A stretch of 64,000 bases of DNA from Polynucleobacter sp. MWH-UH25E. Lineage in GTDB: Bacteria; Pseudomonadota; Gammaproteobacteria; Burkholderiales; Burkholderiaceae. This document shows, piece after piece, positions 24,591-33,457 of the stretch. The stretch is from positions 992,001-1,056,000 of the forward strand of contig NZ_CP061286.1 in NCBI RefSeq assembly GCF_018687095.1. The letters run 5' to 3'. The position numbers and the translations under genes are program-made. The notes below the pieces were generated by a model. It was not told where the DNA came from. It saw only the letters and a program-made list of their open reading frames with translations, and did no database searches. Within the stretch, counting starts at the first letter, position 1. Every line of letters starts with the position of its first letter.

Positions 24591-27194
24591 ATGAGAATAG
24601 ATAAATTAACTACCAAATTTCAGCAGGCTTTGAGCGAGGCTCAAAGTATTGCTTTAGCTAAAGATAATCAATATATCGAGCCAGCACATCTATTGTTGGC
24701 AATGTTGCGGGACTCTGATGGTGCCGCTAAGAGTTTATTAACTCGTGCTGGGGTGAATGTTGCTGGTCTAGAAAAAGGCACGGAAAAAATCATTAATAAC
24801 CTCCCAGAGGTGCAAGGCACCAGCGGCGAAGTTCAAGTAGGGCGCGATCTCGCCAATTGGCTCAATTTATGCGAAAAGGAAGCTAACAAACGAAATGATC
24901 AGTTCATTGCTGGTGAATTATTTTTGCTAGTAGTAGCTGACGATAAAGGCGAGCTCGGTAAAGTGGCTCGTGAGAATGGTTTAAATCGTAAATCACTAGA
25001 GGCGGCGATTGATTTAGTCCGCGGAGGAGAGTCAGTGAATAGTGCAGATGCTGAAGGTCAACGTGAGGCCTTGAAAAAATATACCGTGGATTTAACTGAG
25101 CGTGCTCGTATGGGCAAGCTCGATCCTGTCATTGGTCGTGACGATGAAATTCGTCGCACCATTCAGATTCTGCAAAGACGCGGTAAAAATAATCCCGTTT
25201 TAATTGGTGAGCCAGGCGTAGGTAAAACTGCGATTGTGGAGGGTTTGGCGCAACGCATAGTGAATGGCGAGGTGCCTGAGACATTGAAAGACAAACGTGT
25301 TTTAGTGTTGGATATGGCTTTGCTATTGGCGGGTGCGAAGTATCGTGGCGAATTTGAGGAGCGCTTAAAAGCAGTCCTGAGCGATGTCGCTAAAGACGAA
25401 GGTCAGACCATCATCTTTATTGATGAAATTCATACGATGGTCGGCGCAGGTAAGAGTGATGGCGCAATGGATGCTGGCAATATGCTTAAGCCTGCTTTAG
25501 CTCGTGGCGAGCTACATTGCATTGGCGCAACTACCTTAGATGAATATCGTAAGTACATCGAGAAAGATCCCGCATTAGAGCGTCGCTTCCAAAAGGTCAT
25601 GGTAGAAGAGCCAAGCGTAGAGGCAACAATTGCTATCTTGCGCGGTTTACAAGAGCGCTATGAGCTTCACCATGGAATCGAAATTACTGATCCAGCGATT
25701 GTTGCTGCGGCTGAGTTATCTCACCGCTACATCACTGACCGTTTCTTGCCAGATAAAGCCATCGATTTGATCGATGAAGCGGGTTCACGCATTCGCATGG
25801 AGATTGACTCCAAGCCTGAAGTCATGGATAAATTGGATCGCCGTTTGATTCAGCTCAAGATTGAGCGTGAGGCAGTCAAGAAGGAGAAGGACGAGGCTTC
25901 TCAGAAGCGTCTTGCTTTGATTGAGGATGAAATTAAACGCCTTGGTGCTGAATATGCCGATCTAGAGGAAATCTGGAAGGCAGAGAAAGGTGCTGTATTA
26001 GGCGCTGCTCATCTCAAAGAAGAGATTGAGAAGGTTCGTGCAGAAATCGCCAAGTTGCAACGTGAGGGCAAGCTCGAAAAGGTGGCTGAGTTGCAATATG
26101 GCAAATTGCCTGAGCTTGAAGCAAAGCTCAAGTCAGCTGCTGCCGCTGAGGCAAAGGGTGATAAGGATGGTGTTGTGAAGAATAAGCTTCTTCGCACACA
26201 AGTTGGCGCAGAAGAAATCGCTGAAGTAGTTTCCCGTGCGACAGGTATACCTGTATCTAAGATGATGCAAGGCGAGCGCGACAAGCTTCTCAAAATGGAA
26301 GAGCTATTACACAAGCGTGTGGTTGGACAAGATGAGGCTATTCGTGCTGTATCCGATGCAATTCGTCGTTCTCGTGCTGGTTTGGCTGAAGAGAATCGCC
26401 CTTACGGATCTTTCTTGTTCTTAGGACCAACAGGTGTTGGTAAAACTGAGCTTTGCAAGGCATTGGCCGGGTTCCTATTTGACAGTGAAGACCATTTAAT
26501 TCGTATCGACATGAGTGAATTTATGGAGAAACATAGCGTTGCTCGTTTAATTGGCGCGCCTCCTGGTTATGTTGGTTACGAAGAGGGTGGTTATTTGACT
26601 GAGCAGGTACGGCGTCATCCATATAGCGTGATCTTGTTTGATGAAATCGAGAAGGCGCATCCAGATGTCTTTAACGTACTGTTGCAAGTACTTGATGATG
26701 GTCGTCTAACTGATGGTCAGGGTCGTACTGTAGACTTCAAGAACACTGTCATTGTGATGACCAGCAATATTGGATCGCAGTTAATTCAGTCTATGGCGGA
26801 TAAGAAACAGGCTGAAATCAAGGAAGCAGTTTTTGAAGAATTAAAGAATCACTTCCGCCCTGAATTCTTAAACCGCATTGATGAAATCGTGGTGTTTCAT
26901 GGTTTGGATAAAGACAATATTTCTAATATTGCCAAGATCTTGTTGAAGAACTTGTCGGAACGCTTGGCGAGAGTGGATATGCAACTTGAGGTGAGTGATG
27001 CTGCTTTAAGTAAGCTTGCTGAGGTTGGTTTTGATCCGATCTTCGGTGCGCGTCCATTAAAACGCGCCATCCAGCAGCACATCGAGAACCCTGTTTCTAA
27101 GATGATTCTGGAGGGCAAGTTTGGTCCTAAGGATGTTGTTCCGGTTGATGTGGATAAGAATGGCGAGTTCAGCTTTACCCGCCAAGTGCATTAA
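24591..27194 (+). CDS. clpB: ATP-dependent disaggregase ClpB
   Basis: An 867-residue AAA+ chaperone that threads aggregated proteins together with DnaK. Order: N-terminal double Clp repeat (about 1-145), first AAA domain with GEPGVGKT (206-213), the coiled-coil middle domain (about 410-530), then the second AAA domain with GPTGVGKTEL and the C-terminal D2 small domain. Length is typical. A consensus heat-shock promoter lies just upstream. Confidence 0.97.
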   Translation: MRIDKLTTKFQQALSEAQSIALAKDNQYIEPAHLLLAMLRDSDGAAKSLLTRAGVNVAGLEKGTEKIINNLPEVQGTSGEVQVGRDLANWLNLCEKEANKRNDQFIAGELFLLVVADDKGELGKVARENGLNRKSLEAAIDLVRGGESVNSADAEGQREALKKYTVDLTERARMGKLDPVIGRDDEIRRTIQILQRRGKNNPVLIGEPGVGKTAIVEGLAQRIVNGEVPETLKDKRVLVLDMALLLAGAKYRGEFEERLKAVLSDVAKDEGQTIIFIDEIHTMVGAGKSDGAMDAGNMLKPALARGELHCIGATTLDEYRKYIEKDPALERRFQKVMVEEPSVEATIAILRGLQERYELHHGIEITDPAIVAAAELSHRYITDRFLPDKAIDLIDEAGSRIRMEIDSKPEVMDKLDRRLIQLKIEREAVKKEKDEASQKRLALIEDEIKRLGAEYADLEEIWKAEKGAVLGAAHLKEEIEKVRAEIAKLQREGKLEKVAELQYGKLPELEAKLKSAAAAEAKGDKDGVVKNKLLRTQVGAEEIAEVVSRATGIPVSKMMQGERDKLLKMEELLHKRVVGQDEAIRAVSDAIRRSRAGLAEENRPYGSFLFLGPTGVGKTELCKALAGFLFDSEDHLIRIDMSEFMEKHSVARLIGAPPGYVGYEEGGYLTEQVRRHPYSVILFDEIEKAHPDVFNVLLQVLDDGRLTDGQGRTVDFKNTVIVMTSNIGSQLIQSMADKKQAEIKEAVFEELKNHFRPEFLNRIDEIVVFHGLDKDNISNIAKILLKNLSERLARVDMQLEVSDAALSKLAEVGFDPIFGARPLKRAIQQHIENPVSKMILEGKFGPKDVVPVDVDKNGEFSFTRQVH

Positions 27195-27209
27195 ACCTTA
27201 GTAGTTTTT

Positions 27210-27238
27210 TTGCAGGAATCATCCTGCGCTAGTACACT
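27210..27238 (+). promoter_or_regulatory. Leaderless-type promoter with a spacer palindrome before the Fsr-like MFS gene
   Basis: TTGCAG (27210-27215), 17 bases, then TACACT (27233-27238), which begins 12 bases before the ATG at 27245. The spacer holds a perfect inverted repeat GCAGGA-ATCA-TCCTGC (27212-27227), a possible operator. Confidence 0.45.
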
Positions 27239-27244
27239 CGGTAC

Positions 27245-28477
27245 ATGACTGTTGCGCTTAGTAGGCGTGCCAGTGATGTCCGGGTTATTAGTCTTATTAG
27301 CCTAGCGCACGGCAGCTCCCATTTTTTTCATCTGATTCTTCCGCCAATGTTTCCGTGGTTGAAGAATGAATTCGCACTCAATTACGCCGAGCTTGGGCTA
27401 TTGATGTCCATCTTCTTTGTGGTTTCTTGCGTGGTGCAGGCATCATCAGGGTTTTTGGTTGATCGCATTGGCGCAAGACCCATTCTTTTCGCTGGAGTGG
27501 GTTTATTGGCTTTAGCTGCACTTACTTATTCTCAAAGCAATGGGTATTGGATGTTGGTGATGGGCGCGATGATCGCAGGGTGTGGCAACGGTATTTTTCA
27601 TCCAGTTGATTACACGCTCATTAATCACAAAATCTCGCCGCCAAATTTGCCTTATGCCTATTCCATGCATGGTGTAACAGGTTACCTGGGCTGGGCTGCA
27701 GCGCCGGCATTCATGGTGGGGATTGCGCAGATTTCAGATTGGCGTATTGCTTTCTTGTCAGCAGCTTTATTAGAGGCAACAATTCTATTAATTCTTTGGA
27801 TGAATAAGAATCAGTTGATTGATAACGTTAAAGAACGTCATGAGGGCGCTCAAGAAAATAATTCATCCGGCAAGTCTGGGGTGGCTCCAGAAGGGGCATT
27901 TGCGTTTCTAAAGTTAAAAGCGGTTTGGTTGTGCTGGATTTTCTTTTTCTTTAGCATGGCCTCTACCTCAAGCTTGCAATCGTTTTCGCCCAGCGCGCTT
28001 TTCAAGATTTATGATTTACCCGTCAATGTCGGAAATTATTACTTAACACTCTTGGCGCTTGGTAGTGCAGCAGGTGTTTTGGTGGGCGGGTATCTAGCTG
28101 CGAAGTTGTATACCCCAGAGCGAATAGTGTCGAGCTTTCTATCTATCACCATCATCATTTGTTTGCTTTTGGCGACAGGCTTAATTCCGCTGCAGATTAT
28201 CCCGATTGTTTTTTGCACCCTGGGATTTGGGTACGGTGTTGTTGCCCCATCAAGAGACTTGTTGGTGAAATTAGCAACCCCCAAAGGCGTTGCCGGAAGG
28301 GTTTATGGCATCGTGTATTCAGGAATTGATTTGGGTGCAGCTGTAGGACCCTTCGTGTTCGGCTTCTTTATGGATGCCGGACTGCCCAAAGCGCTTTTCA
28401 TTGGTATTGCCCTATTCCAGTTGATGATTATTCCAACCGTATTTAAAGTTTCATCAACTACTCACAAGCCTGCTTAA
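27245..28477 (+). CDS. MFS transporter, fosmidomycin-resistance (Fsr) type
   Basis: A 410-residue twelve-helix protein. The opening LISLAHGSSHFFHLILPPMF and the loop GFLVDRIGARPILFAG are typical of the Fsr branch of MFS transporters. A charged insertion (about 195-220) separates the two six-helix halves. Family members export small molecules, but physiological substrates are mostly unknown. No Shine-Dalgarno site is visible. It converges with pxpA, the two stop regions overlapping by 4 bases. Confidence 0.87.
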   Translation: MTVALSRRASDVRVISLISLAHGSSHFFHLILPPMFPWLKNEFALNYAELGLLMSIFFVVSCVVQASSGFLVDRIGARPILFAGVGLLALAALTYSQSNGYWMLVMGAMIAGCGNGIFHPVDYTLINHKISPPNLPYAYSMHGVTGYLGWAAAPAFMVGIAQISDWRIAFLSAALLEATILLILWMNKNQLIDNVKERHEGAQENNSSGKSGVAPEGAFAFLKLKAVWLCWIFFFFSMASTSSLQSFSPSALFKIYDLPVNVGNYYLTLLALGSAAGVLVGGYLAAKLYTPERIVSSFLSITIIICLLLATGLIPLQIIPIVFCTLGFGYGVVAPSRDLLVKLATPKGVAGRVYGIVYSGIDLGAAVGPFVFGFFMDAGLPKALFIGIALFQLMIIPTVFKVSSTTHKPA

Positions 28478-29208
28478 ATATTTGGGTGCGACTGTAGGGC
28501 GCCTTTAATTTTCTTTGCAAAATCGACTGCGTGTGGGTTATCGCCATGGATGCACAAAGTATCAGCCTGAATGGCAATCTCCTTCCCATCAATTGAAGTA
28601 ACAATCCCATCATTTGCCATTCCTAGCACTTGTTTAAGCGCTTGTTCATCATCTTCAATTACTGCGCCCGCTTGAGTTCGTGGTACCAGAAATCCTTCTT
28701 GCGTATAGCGACGATCAGCAAATACTTCTTGCCAAATGGGTACATTGAGTTCATTGGCTGCCTTCACAAGACAACTCCCTGCTAAGCCATACAAAATCAC
28801 TTCATTGCCTAGATCTTTTACAGCTTGCGCGATTCCGCGAGCAAGTTTGATATCTCGAGCTGCTTGGTTGTAAAGGGCGCCGTGAGGTTTAATGTGATGA
28901 AGCACTCCGCCTGCTGCTTTTACAAATGCCTGTAGAGCGCCAGCTTGATATAGGGTGTAGCGATAGGCGTCTTGATCTGAGATGGCCATTTCACGTCTGC
29001 CAAAGCCAGCTAAATCTGGTAGGCCTGGATGTGCGCCAATGCGAACCTTTTTTTGAATTGCGAGCTCAACTAACTTTTGCATGCGAGCAGGATCGCCAGC
29101 ATGCCAACCGCAAGCAATGTTCGTAGAGGTAATGTAGTCAAGCAAAAGGGCGTCATTTCCCATTTCCCAAGCCCCAAAACCTTCGCCCATATCGCTATTA
29201 ATATCCAT
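28474..29208 (-). CDS. pxpA: 5-oxoprolinase subunit PxpA (LamB/YcsF family)
   Basis: A 244-residue protein starting with the family hallmark MDINSDMGEGFGAWEMGND; other signatures are ACGWHAGDP and RIGAHPGLPDLAGFGRR. PxpA, with PxpB and PxpC, hydrolyses 5-oxoproline (pyroglutamate) to glutamate with ATP. It lies 11 bases after the pxpBC fusion gene, so both should be co-translated from one message. Family and role are well established. Confidence 0.95.
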   Translation of the reverse strand: MDINSDMGEGFGAWEMGNDALLLDYITSTNIACGWHAGDPARMQKLVELAIQKKVRIGAHPGLPDLAGFGRREMAISDQDAYRYTLYQAGALQAFVKAAGGVLHHIKPHGALYNQAARDIKLARGIAQAVKDLGNEVILYGLAGSCLVKAANELNVPIWQEVFADRRYTQEGFLVPRTQAGAVIEDDEQALKQVLGMANDGIVTSIDGKEIAIQADTLCIHGDNPHAVDFAKKIKGALQSHPNI

Positions 29209-29219
29209 ACAAATTTCCG

Positions 29220-30947
29220 TTAGTTATCAATGATGGTCTGAATTGCGTTCATAGTGGATTCTTGTAACTTTAATGCCTCTGCATTGAAAGTGTCTGCTTC
29301 CTCTAGATCAATCAATTGGAGTTGTAATCTGCTGCCCGGTTTTGCCTGGGCTAATTTGACAAGATCGGAACGAATAACTTCAGCTAGTCTCGGATATCCG
29401 CCAGTTGTTTGGTGTTCAGCCAACATAATGATTGGCTCATGGGATGGGGGGAATTGCACCGTTCCAAATGTAATTGCTTGAGACGGAGTATTGGGTAAAT
29501 CTTTTTTTGCTTTGAAGTCGCCCTGCAGGCGAACGCCCATACGATTGCTTTGGTTACTCACCGTCCAAACTGTAGACCAAAATAATTCACGCTCTTTTGC
29601 GCTGAGAAATGATAAGTGCGGACCAGCCAAGCAGCGAACTTGGGTGATTGAATTGGTTGGCAAAAATGGTGATCGAATTTGCCACTTTGGATAACTAGGT
29701 AAATCATCTTCTTTGTAAAGTGATTTTAGGAAACTAGATTTCAGTGGTGCTTTAGGATTTGCGAGAGTAATTTGATCTCCCTTTTCCAAACGCTTAGGTC
29801 CAATGTCAGCGCTGATGTGTGAACCAAAGCGACCCAATGTTTCGGGGAGATCTAGTCCACCACCAATAGCGAGTACGCTTCTTAGTCCTGGATTCAAGGG
29901 CGAAAATTTGAGAGACGCCCCCCTTGGAATCCACACAGGTCGATTGCCTGGAATGCGTTGATTGTTCACAATTCCTTCGCATCGAGCACCAACCCAAGCT
30001 ACGCAAGCTGCCTCATGAAAAAACAGGCTAGGGCCAGTAGAGGTCATTTCAATAGCTACTGTCTCTGGTGAATTGCCGACTAATGCATTTGCTAAATGTA
30101 GGGAGGCAATATCACACGCACCTCCAGGGCCTACTGCCCAATGGGAAAGACCTGAGCGTGGTCCATCCTGAATAGTGCTAAATGTGCCCGCTTGTAAAAC
30201 CTCAATTGATGCTTCTGATTTATTTTTATCAAGCGAGCGAATTACTTCTTTAGATATATTTGCTTGATCTAGCCGATGAAATTCATCAAGCGAGATTTCT
30301 TCAATTTGCATTTGATCGCCAGCCATAAATAAACCTGGCGGATTCATGTTGATATCAAATAACTTGTTAGGTGATCTACCGATAATGTTCCAGCCACCAG
30401 GTGTAACGCGTGGATAGATAGCTGTTTGTAATTCCGCAATCGCGACACTGCCCTTGGGTACGGCTGGTCTAGGTGAGGCTAATCTTGGTAGACGCAATTG
30501 CGGGTTAAGCCCGCTGAAATATGTGAAGCCCGGCATGAAGCCGAGAATGTCTGCGGTATATACACTTTCTTTATGCAGACGAATAGCCTCTTCAGTAGAT
30601 AGCTTGCAAGCTTTGGCGATAGCAAGCAAATCTAATCCGAGATCTGGGTGGTAGCAGACTTGAATGCGGTGAATCTTGTTCGGACTTGTTTTTCGGCTTT
30701 TCTGTTTTTCAAATTGCTCCCCAATTTTTTGAATATCTGCTAACGCTTGTTCGCGCGTAGTCTTGGAGTTGTCTGAAGTGCGCTGTAGTTGAATGACAAG
30801 TGAGTCAAGCCCCGGCACGATCTCGGCAGCCCAACTGGGTTTATTGGCAAAGAGAACCTTGCTAAGCGCATGAATACTTTTAAGAGGTTCATTTGACTTC
30901 GAGAAATCAATCAGTACGCTGTGGTCGCCGATGAGTGTGCAGTGCAT
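29220..30947 (-). CDS. 5-oxoprolinase subunits PxpB and PxpC fused in one protein
   Basis: A 575-residue protein combining two usually separate subunits. Residues about 1-230 are PxpB (KipI): GFMPGFTYFSGL, LPRLASPRPAVPKGSVAI and TPGGWNIIGRSP. Residues about 248-560 are PxpC (KipA): LQAGTFSTIQDGPRSGLSHW and GPGGACDIASLHLANALVGN. The linker (about 230-247) is short and charged. Both halves keep their signatures, so the fusion looks active. With pxpA this forms a compact two-gene pyroglutamate hydrolase. There is no clear Shine-Dalgarno site at the ATG. Confidence 0.92.
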   Translation of the reverse strand: MHCTLIGDHSVLIDFSKSNEPLKSIHALSKVLFANKPSWAAEIVPGLDSLVIQLQRTSDNSKTTREQALADIQKIGEQFEKQKSRKTSPNKIHRIQVCYHPDLGLDLLAIAKACKLSTEEAIRLHKESVYTADILGFMPGFTYFSGLNPQLRLPRLASPRPAVPKGSVAIAELQTAIYPRVTPGGWNIIGRSPNKLFDINMNPPGLFMAGDQMQIEEISLDEFHRLDQANISKEVIRSLDKNKSEASIEVLQAGTFSTIQDGPRSGLSHWAVGPGGACDIASLHLANALVGNSPETVAIEMTSTGPSLFFHEAACVAWVGARCEGIVNNQRIPGNRPVWIPRGASLKFSPLNPGLRSVLAIGGGLDLPETLGRFGSHISADIGPKRLEKGDQITLANPKAPLKSSFLKSLYKEDDLPSYPKWQIRSPFLPTNSITQVRCLAGPHLSFLSAKERELFWSTVWTVSNQSNRMGVRLQGDFKAKKDLPNTPSQAITFGTVQFPPSHEPIIMLAEHQTTGGYPRLAEVIRSDLVKLAQAKPGSRLQLQLIDLEEADTFNAEALKLQESTMNAIQTIIDN

Positions 30948-31057
30948 TATGAAATGAAATTAAGGGTTTACTCTAGTTTGCCCTATAAGCAGAATATTTG
31001 GGTTATAAATGCGTTACTCATTCGCTAATTTAAAGCCTAAAACAAAAAGGAGACAAA

Positions 31058-32320
31058 ATGAGTCAACAAACGGATACTAGTCTGACCGGTTTCTATAAGG
31101 TCATGAACCCCAAAGAAAAGAAAACATTCTGGGGTTGCTTTTTAGGTTGGGCGCTTGATGGCATGGATTTCATGATTTATCCATTGGTGATCGGCACCAT
31201 TATTGCCGTGTGGCAGGTAGATCGTGGAATGGCTGGTCTAGCAGTTACAGGAACCTTGCTTGCTTCCGCATTCGGTGGATGGTTTGCTGGATATCTCGCC
31301 GACCGAATTGGACGTGTTCGCACTTTGCAATTCACCATCTTATGGTTTTCTAGTTTTAGCCTGATCTGCGCATTCACGCAAGACTTCAATCAACTCATGA
31401 TTGCTCGCGCACTCTTGGGATTTGGTTTTGGTGGTGAGTGGGCTGCGGGAGCGGTATTGATGGGTGAAACCATTCGCGCTGAATATCGTGGTCGCGCGGT
31501 TGGTACCGTGCAGTCTGCATGGGCGATCGGCTGGGGCGCTGCGGTTCTCTTGCAAGCTATTATGTTTAGTCTATTACCGGCTGATATGGCATGGCGCGCA
31601 ATGTTCGTAGTTGGCTTCTTCCCTGCATTACTGCTCTTGTATATTCGTCGCCATGTAGATGAGCCAGAGATTGCAAAAGTCGCTCGTGAAAAAGTGGTTG
31701 CAGCGGGTCAAGCACCTTCGATCTTGGAAATCTTCAAGCCTGGTATTTTGAAAACAACTATCTTGGCTTCATTGCTGACGATGGGTGCGCAAGGTGGCTA
31801 CTACGCTATCACTACTTGGGTACCAACCTTCCTCAAAGCGGAACGTAAGTTAACTGTGGTTGGATCCACTGGTTATCTGGCTTTCTTGATTGTGGGAAGC
31901 TTTATTGGCTACCTCGTGGGCGCATGGATGGCAGACCGTTATGGTCGCCGGAAATTATTCATGACATTCTCACTTGGTGCGATTGTCTTGGTGATCGCAT
32001 ACACTCAGTTAGAAATCACTAACGAGATGATGATGTGGCTTGGCTTCCCATTGGGCTTCTTTGCTAGCGGTTACTTCTCTGGCATGGGCGCTTTCTTGAC
32101 AGAGTTATTTCCAACGCGTTTGCGTGGATCCGGACAAGGCTTTTGCTATAACTTTGGTCGTGGCATCGGCGCTTTGTTTCCAGCATTAGTTGGTTACTTC
32201 TCAGCTCAATATGGATTAGCAATGGCGATTGCGATTTTCGCAGTGATTGCGTATGGCGTATTCTTTATTGCGGCAGTGATTCTTCCGGAGACTCGTGGAC
32301 GAGAGCTACAAGCCAATTAA
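31058..32320 (+). CDS. MFS transporter, organic-acid/aromatic-acid type
   Basis: A 420-residue twelve-helix MFS protein. It has an early acidic residue in the first helix (LGWALDGMDFMIYPL), the motif GYLADRIGRVRTL between helices 2 and 3, and a second copy AWMADRYGRRKLF between helices 8 and 9, as in the acid:proton symporters of the NanT/AAHS/ShiA families. A strong AAGGAG site precedes the ATG. The amidohydrolase gene follows after 8 bases, so the pair probably takes up and hydrolyses one compound. Confidence 0.88.
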   Translation: MSQQTDTSLTGFYKVMNPKEKKTFWGCFLGWALDGMDFMIYPLVIGTIIAVWQVDRGMAGLAVTGTLLASAFGGWFAGYLADRIGRVRTLQFTILWFSSFSLICAFTQDFNQLMIARALLGFGFGGEWAAGAVLMGETIRAEYRGRAVGTVQSAWAIGWGAAVLLQAIMFSLLPADMAWRAMFVVGFFPALLLLYIRRHVDEPEIAKVAREKVVAAGQAPSILEIFKPGILKTTILASLLTMGAQGGYYAITTWVPTFLKAERKLTVVGSTGYLAFLIVGSFIGYLVGAWMADRYGRRKLFMTFSLGAIVLVIAYTQLEITNEMMMWLGFPLGFFASGYFSGMGAFLTELFPTRLRGSGQGFCYNFGRGIGALFPALVGYFSAQYGLAMAIAIFAVIAYGVFFIAAVILPETRGRELQAN

Positions 32321-32328
32321 GGAAGTTT

Positions 32329-33195
32329 GTGTCTGCAGTAGATATTCCGTTTTGCCCTGGACCGCCTGAACATCAGAGCGGTCCTTTTTCTTTTAAGCTG
32401 CCACATGGCGCGGTGGATACGCATGCGCATGTGATTAGCGCAGCGAGCTTTGTGCCCGATCGCTCGTATACATCACCAGAAGCAACGGAAGAGCAATATA
32501 TTCGTATGCTTGATGAGGTCGGTATGACCTATGGGGTTCTCATTCAAGTGAGTGTGAATGGTCAGGATAACGAACCCATGTTGAGGGTGCTTGAGAATCA
32601 TCCTAAACGCTTGCGTGGTGTCGCTGTACCCTTGCTCAATCAGTCGGATGCTTATTACCAAAGAATGAAAGATGTTGGTGTTGTCGGCATCCGTATGAAT
32701 TTGATGTTCTCTGGCGGTGGTTTAGATATCTCAAAGCTGGAAGAGTGTGATGCGCTTGCCAAGGATTGGGGTTGGCATATTCAATTCTTATTAGATGCAA
32801 ATGATTTGCCTGGTTTGATGCCACGCATGCAAAAGTTGCAGTCAACTTTAGTTATTGATCATATGGGTTATTTACGCACATCCGTTGGATTACATTCATC
32901 TGGATTTCGCGCCTTGCTGGATTTAGTAAAAGAAAGAGCATGGGTAAAAGTTTCAGGCGCATATCGTTTAACCGATGAACCACCTCCATATTTGGATGTA
33001 GTGCCTTATGCCAAAGCATTAATTGCTGCCTCACCAGATAGATGTGTATGGGGATCTGATTGGCCGCATGTTGCAAACTGGGGGATCATGCCGCGAGTGT
33101 CCCAAATGCTAGAAAGCTTGGCTTTATACGCTCCCGACGAGCAGCAGCGCAATCGGATACTTTGTGACAATCCACAGCGTCTTTATTTTTCATAA
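32329..33195 (+). CDS. Amidohydrolase family protein (2-pyrone-4,6-dicarboxylate lactonase-like)
   Basis: A 288-residue TIM-barrel metal hydrolase with the first metal site DTHAHV (residues 31-36), a middle histidine in LVIDHMGYL and the final GSDWPHVANWG with the catalytic aspartate. The closest general type is LigI, which opens pyrone dicarboxylate in aromatic-acid breakdown, but related enzymes act on other lactones. The start is GTG with GGAAG before it. It is coupled to an acid-type MFS gene, supporting a catabolic role. The substrate is not known. Confidence 0.82.
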   Translation: MSAVDIPFCPGPPEHQSGPFSFKLPHGAVDTHAHVISAASFVPDRSYTSPEATEEQYIRMLDEVGMTYGVLIQVSVNGQDNEPMLRVLENHPKRLRGVAVPLLNQSDAYYQRMKDVGVVGIRMNLMFSGGGLDISKLEECDALAKDWGWHIQFLLDANDLPGLMPRMQKLQSTLVIDHMGYLRTSVGLHSSGFRALLDLVKERAWVKVSGAYRLTDEPPPYLDVVPYAKALIAASPDRCVWGSDWPHVANWGIMPRVSQMLESLALYAPDEQQRNRILCDNPQRLYFS

Positions 33196-33270
33196 TATGA
33201 AACTTCATTACACTGCGTAAAATGCACTGCAGCATAGCGTTACCCTTCTGATTTCGTAGGGCGGACATAC

Positions 33271-33294
33271 ATTCCGCATTGCGGAAATAATTTC
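33271..33294. promoter_or_regulatory. Overlapping palindromes upstream of aceA, IclR-like operator
   Basis: TTCCGCATTGCGGAA (33272-33286) is a perfect palindrome around one base. It overlaps GGAAATAATTTC (33283-33294), which matches the core of the E. coli IclR operator GGAAATNATTTC. The sites lie about 100 bases before the predicted aceA transcription start. Confidence 0.55.
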
Positions 33295-33358
33295 ATAAGT
33301 AACTGAAAATTAAAGGTTAAATATTTTTAAAAAAGATTGAAATTGATCTTGCCTGCTT

Positions 33359-33386
33359 TTGATATCTCTCTAAACTCTTATATAAG
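33359..33386 (+). promoter_or_regulatory. Candidate sigma-70 promoter of aceA
   Basis: TTGATA (33359-33364), a 16-base spacer and TATAAG (33381-33386). The expected start near 33393 leaves a leader of about 65 bases before ATG 33458. Confidence 0.55.
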
Positions 33387-33457
33387 ACATAAGACTTAAA
33401 TCAGTTCTTAAGGTTCTTCGAATTTTTGAATTACTTGTTTAACTTAGGGAGAAAAAC

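Noticed and set aside
33196..33270. Searched the amidohydrolase-aceA gap for a terminator or small gene
   Set aside because: No stable hairpin with a T-tract and no credible small ORF was found; only the palindromes and the promoter are supported.
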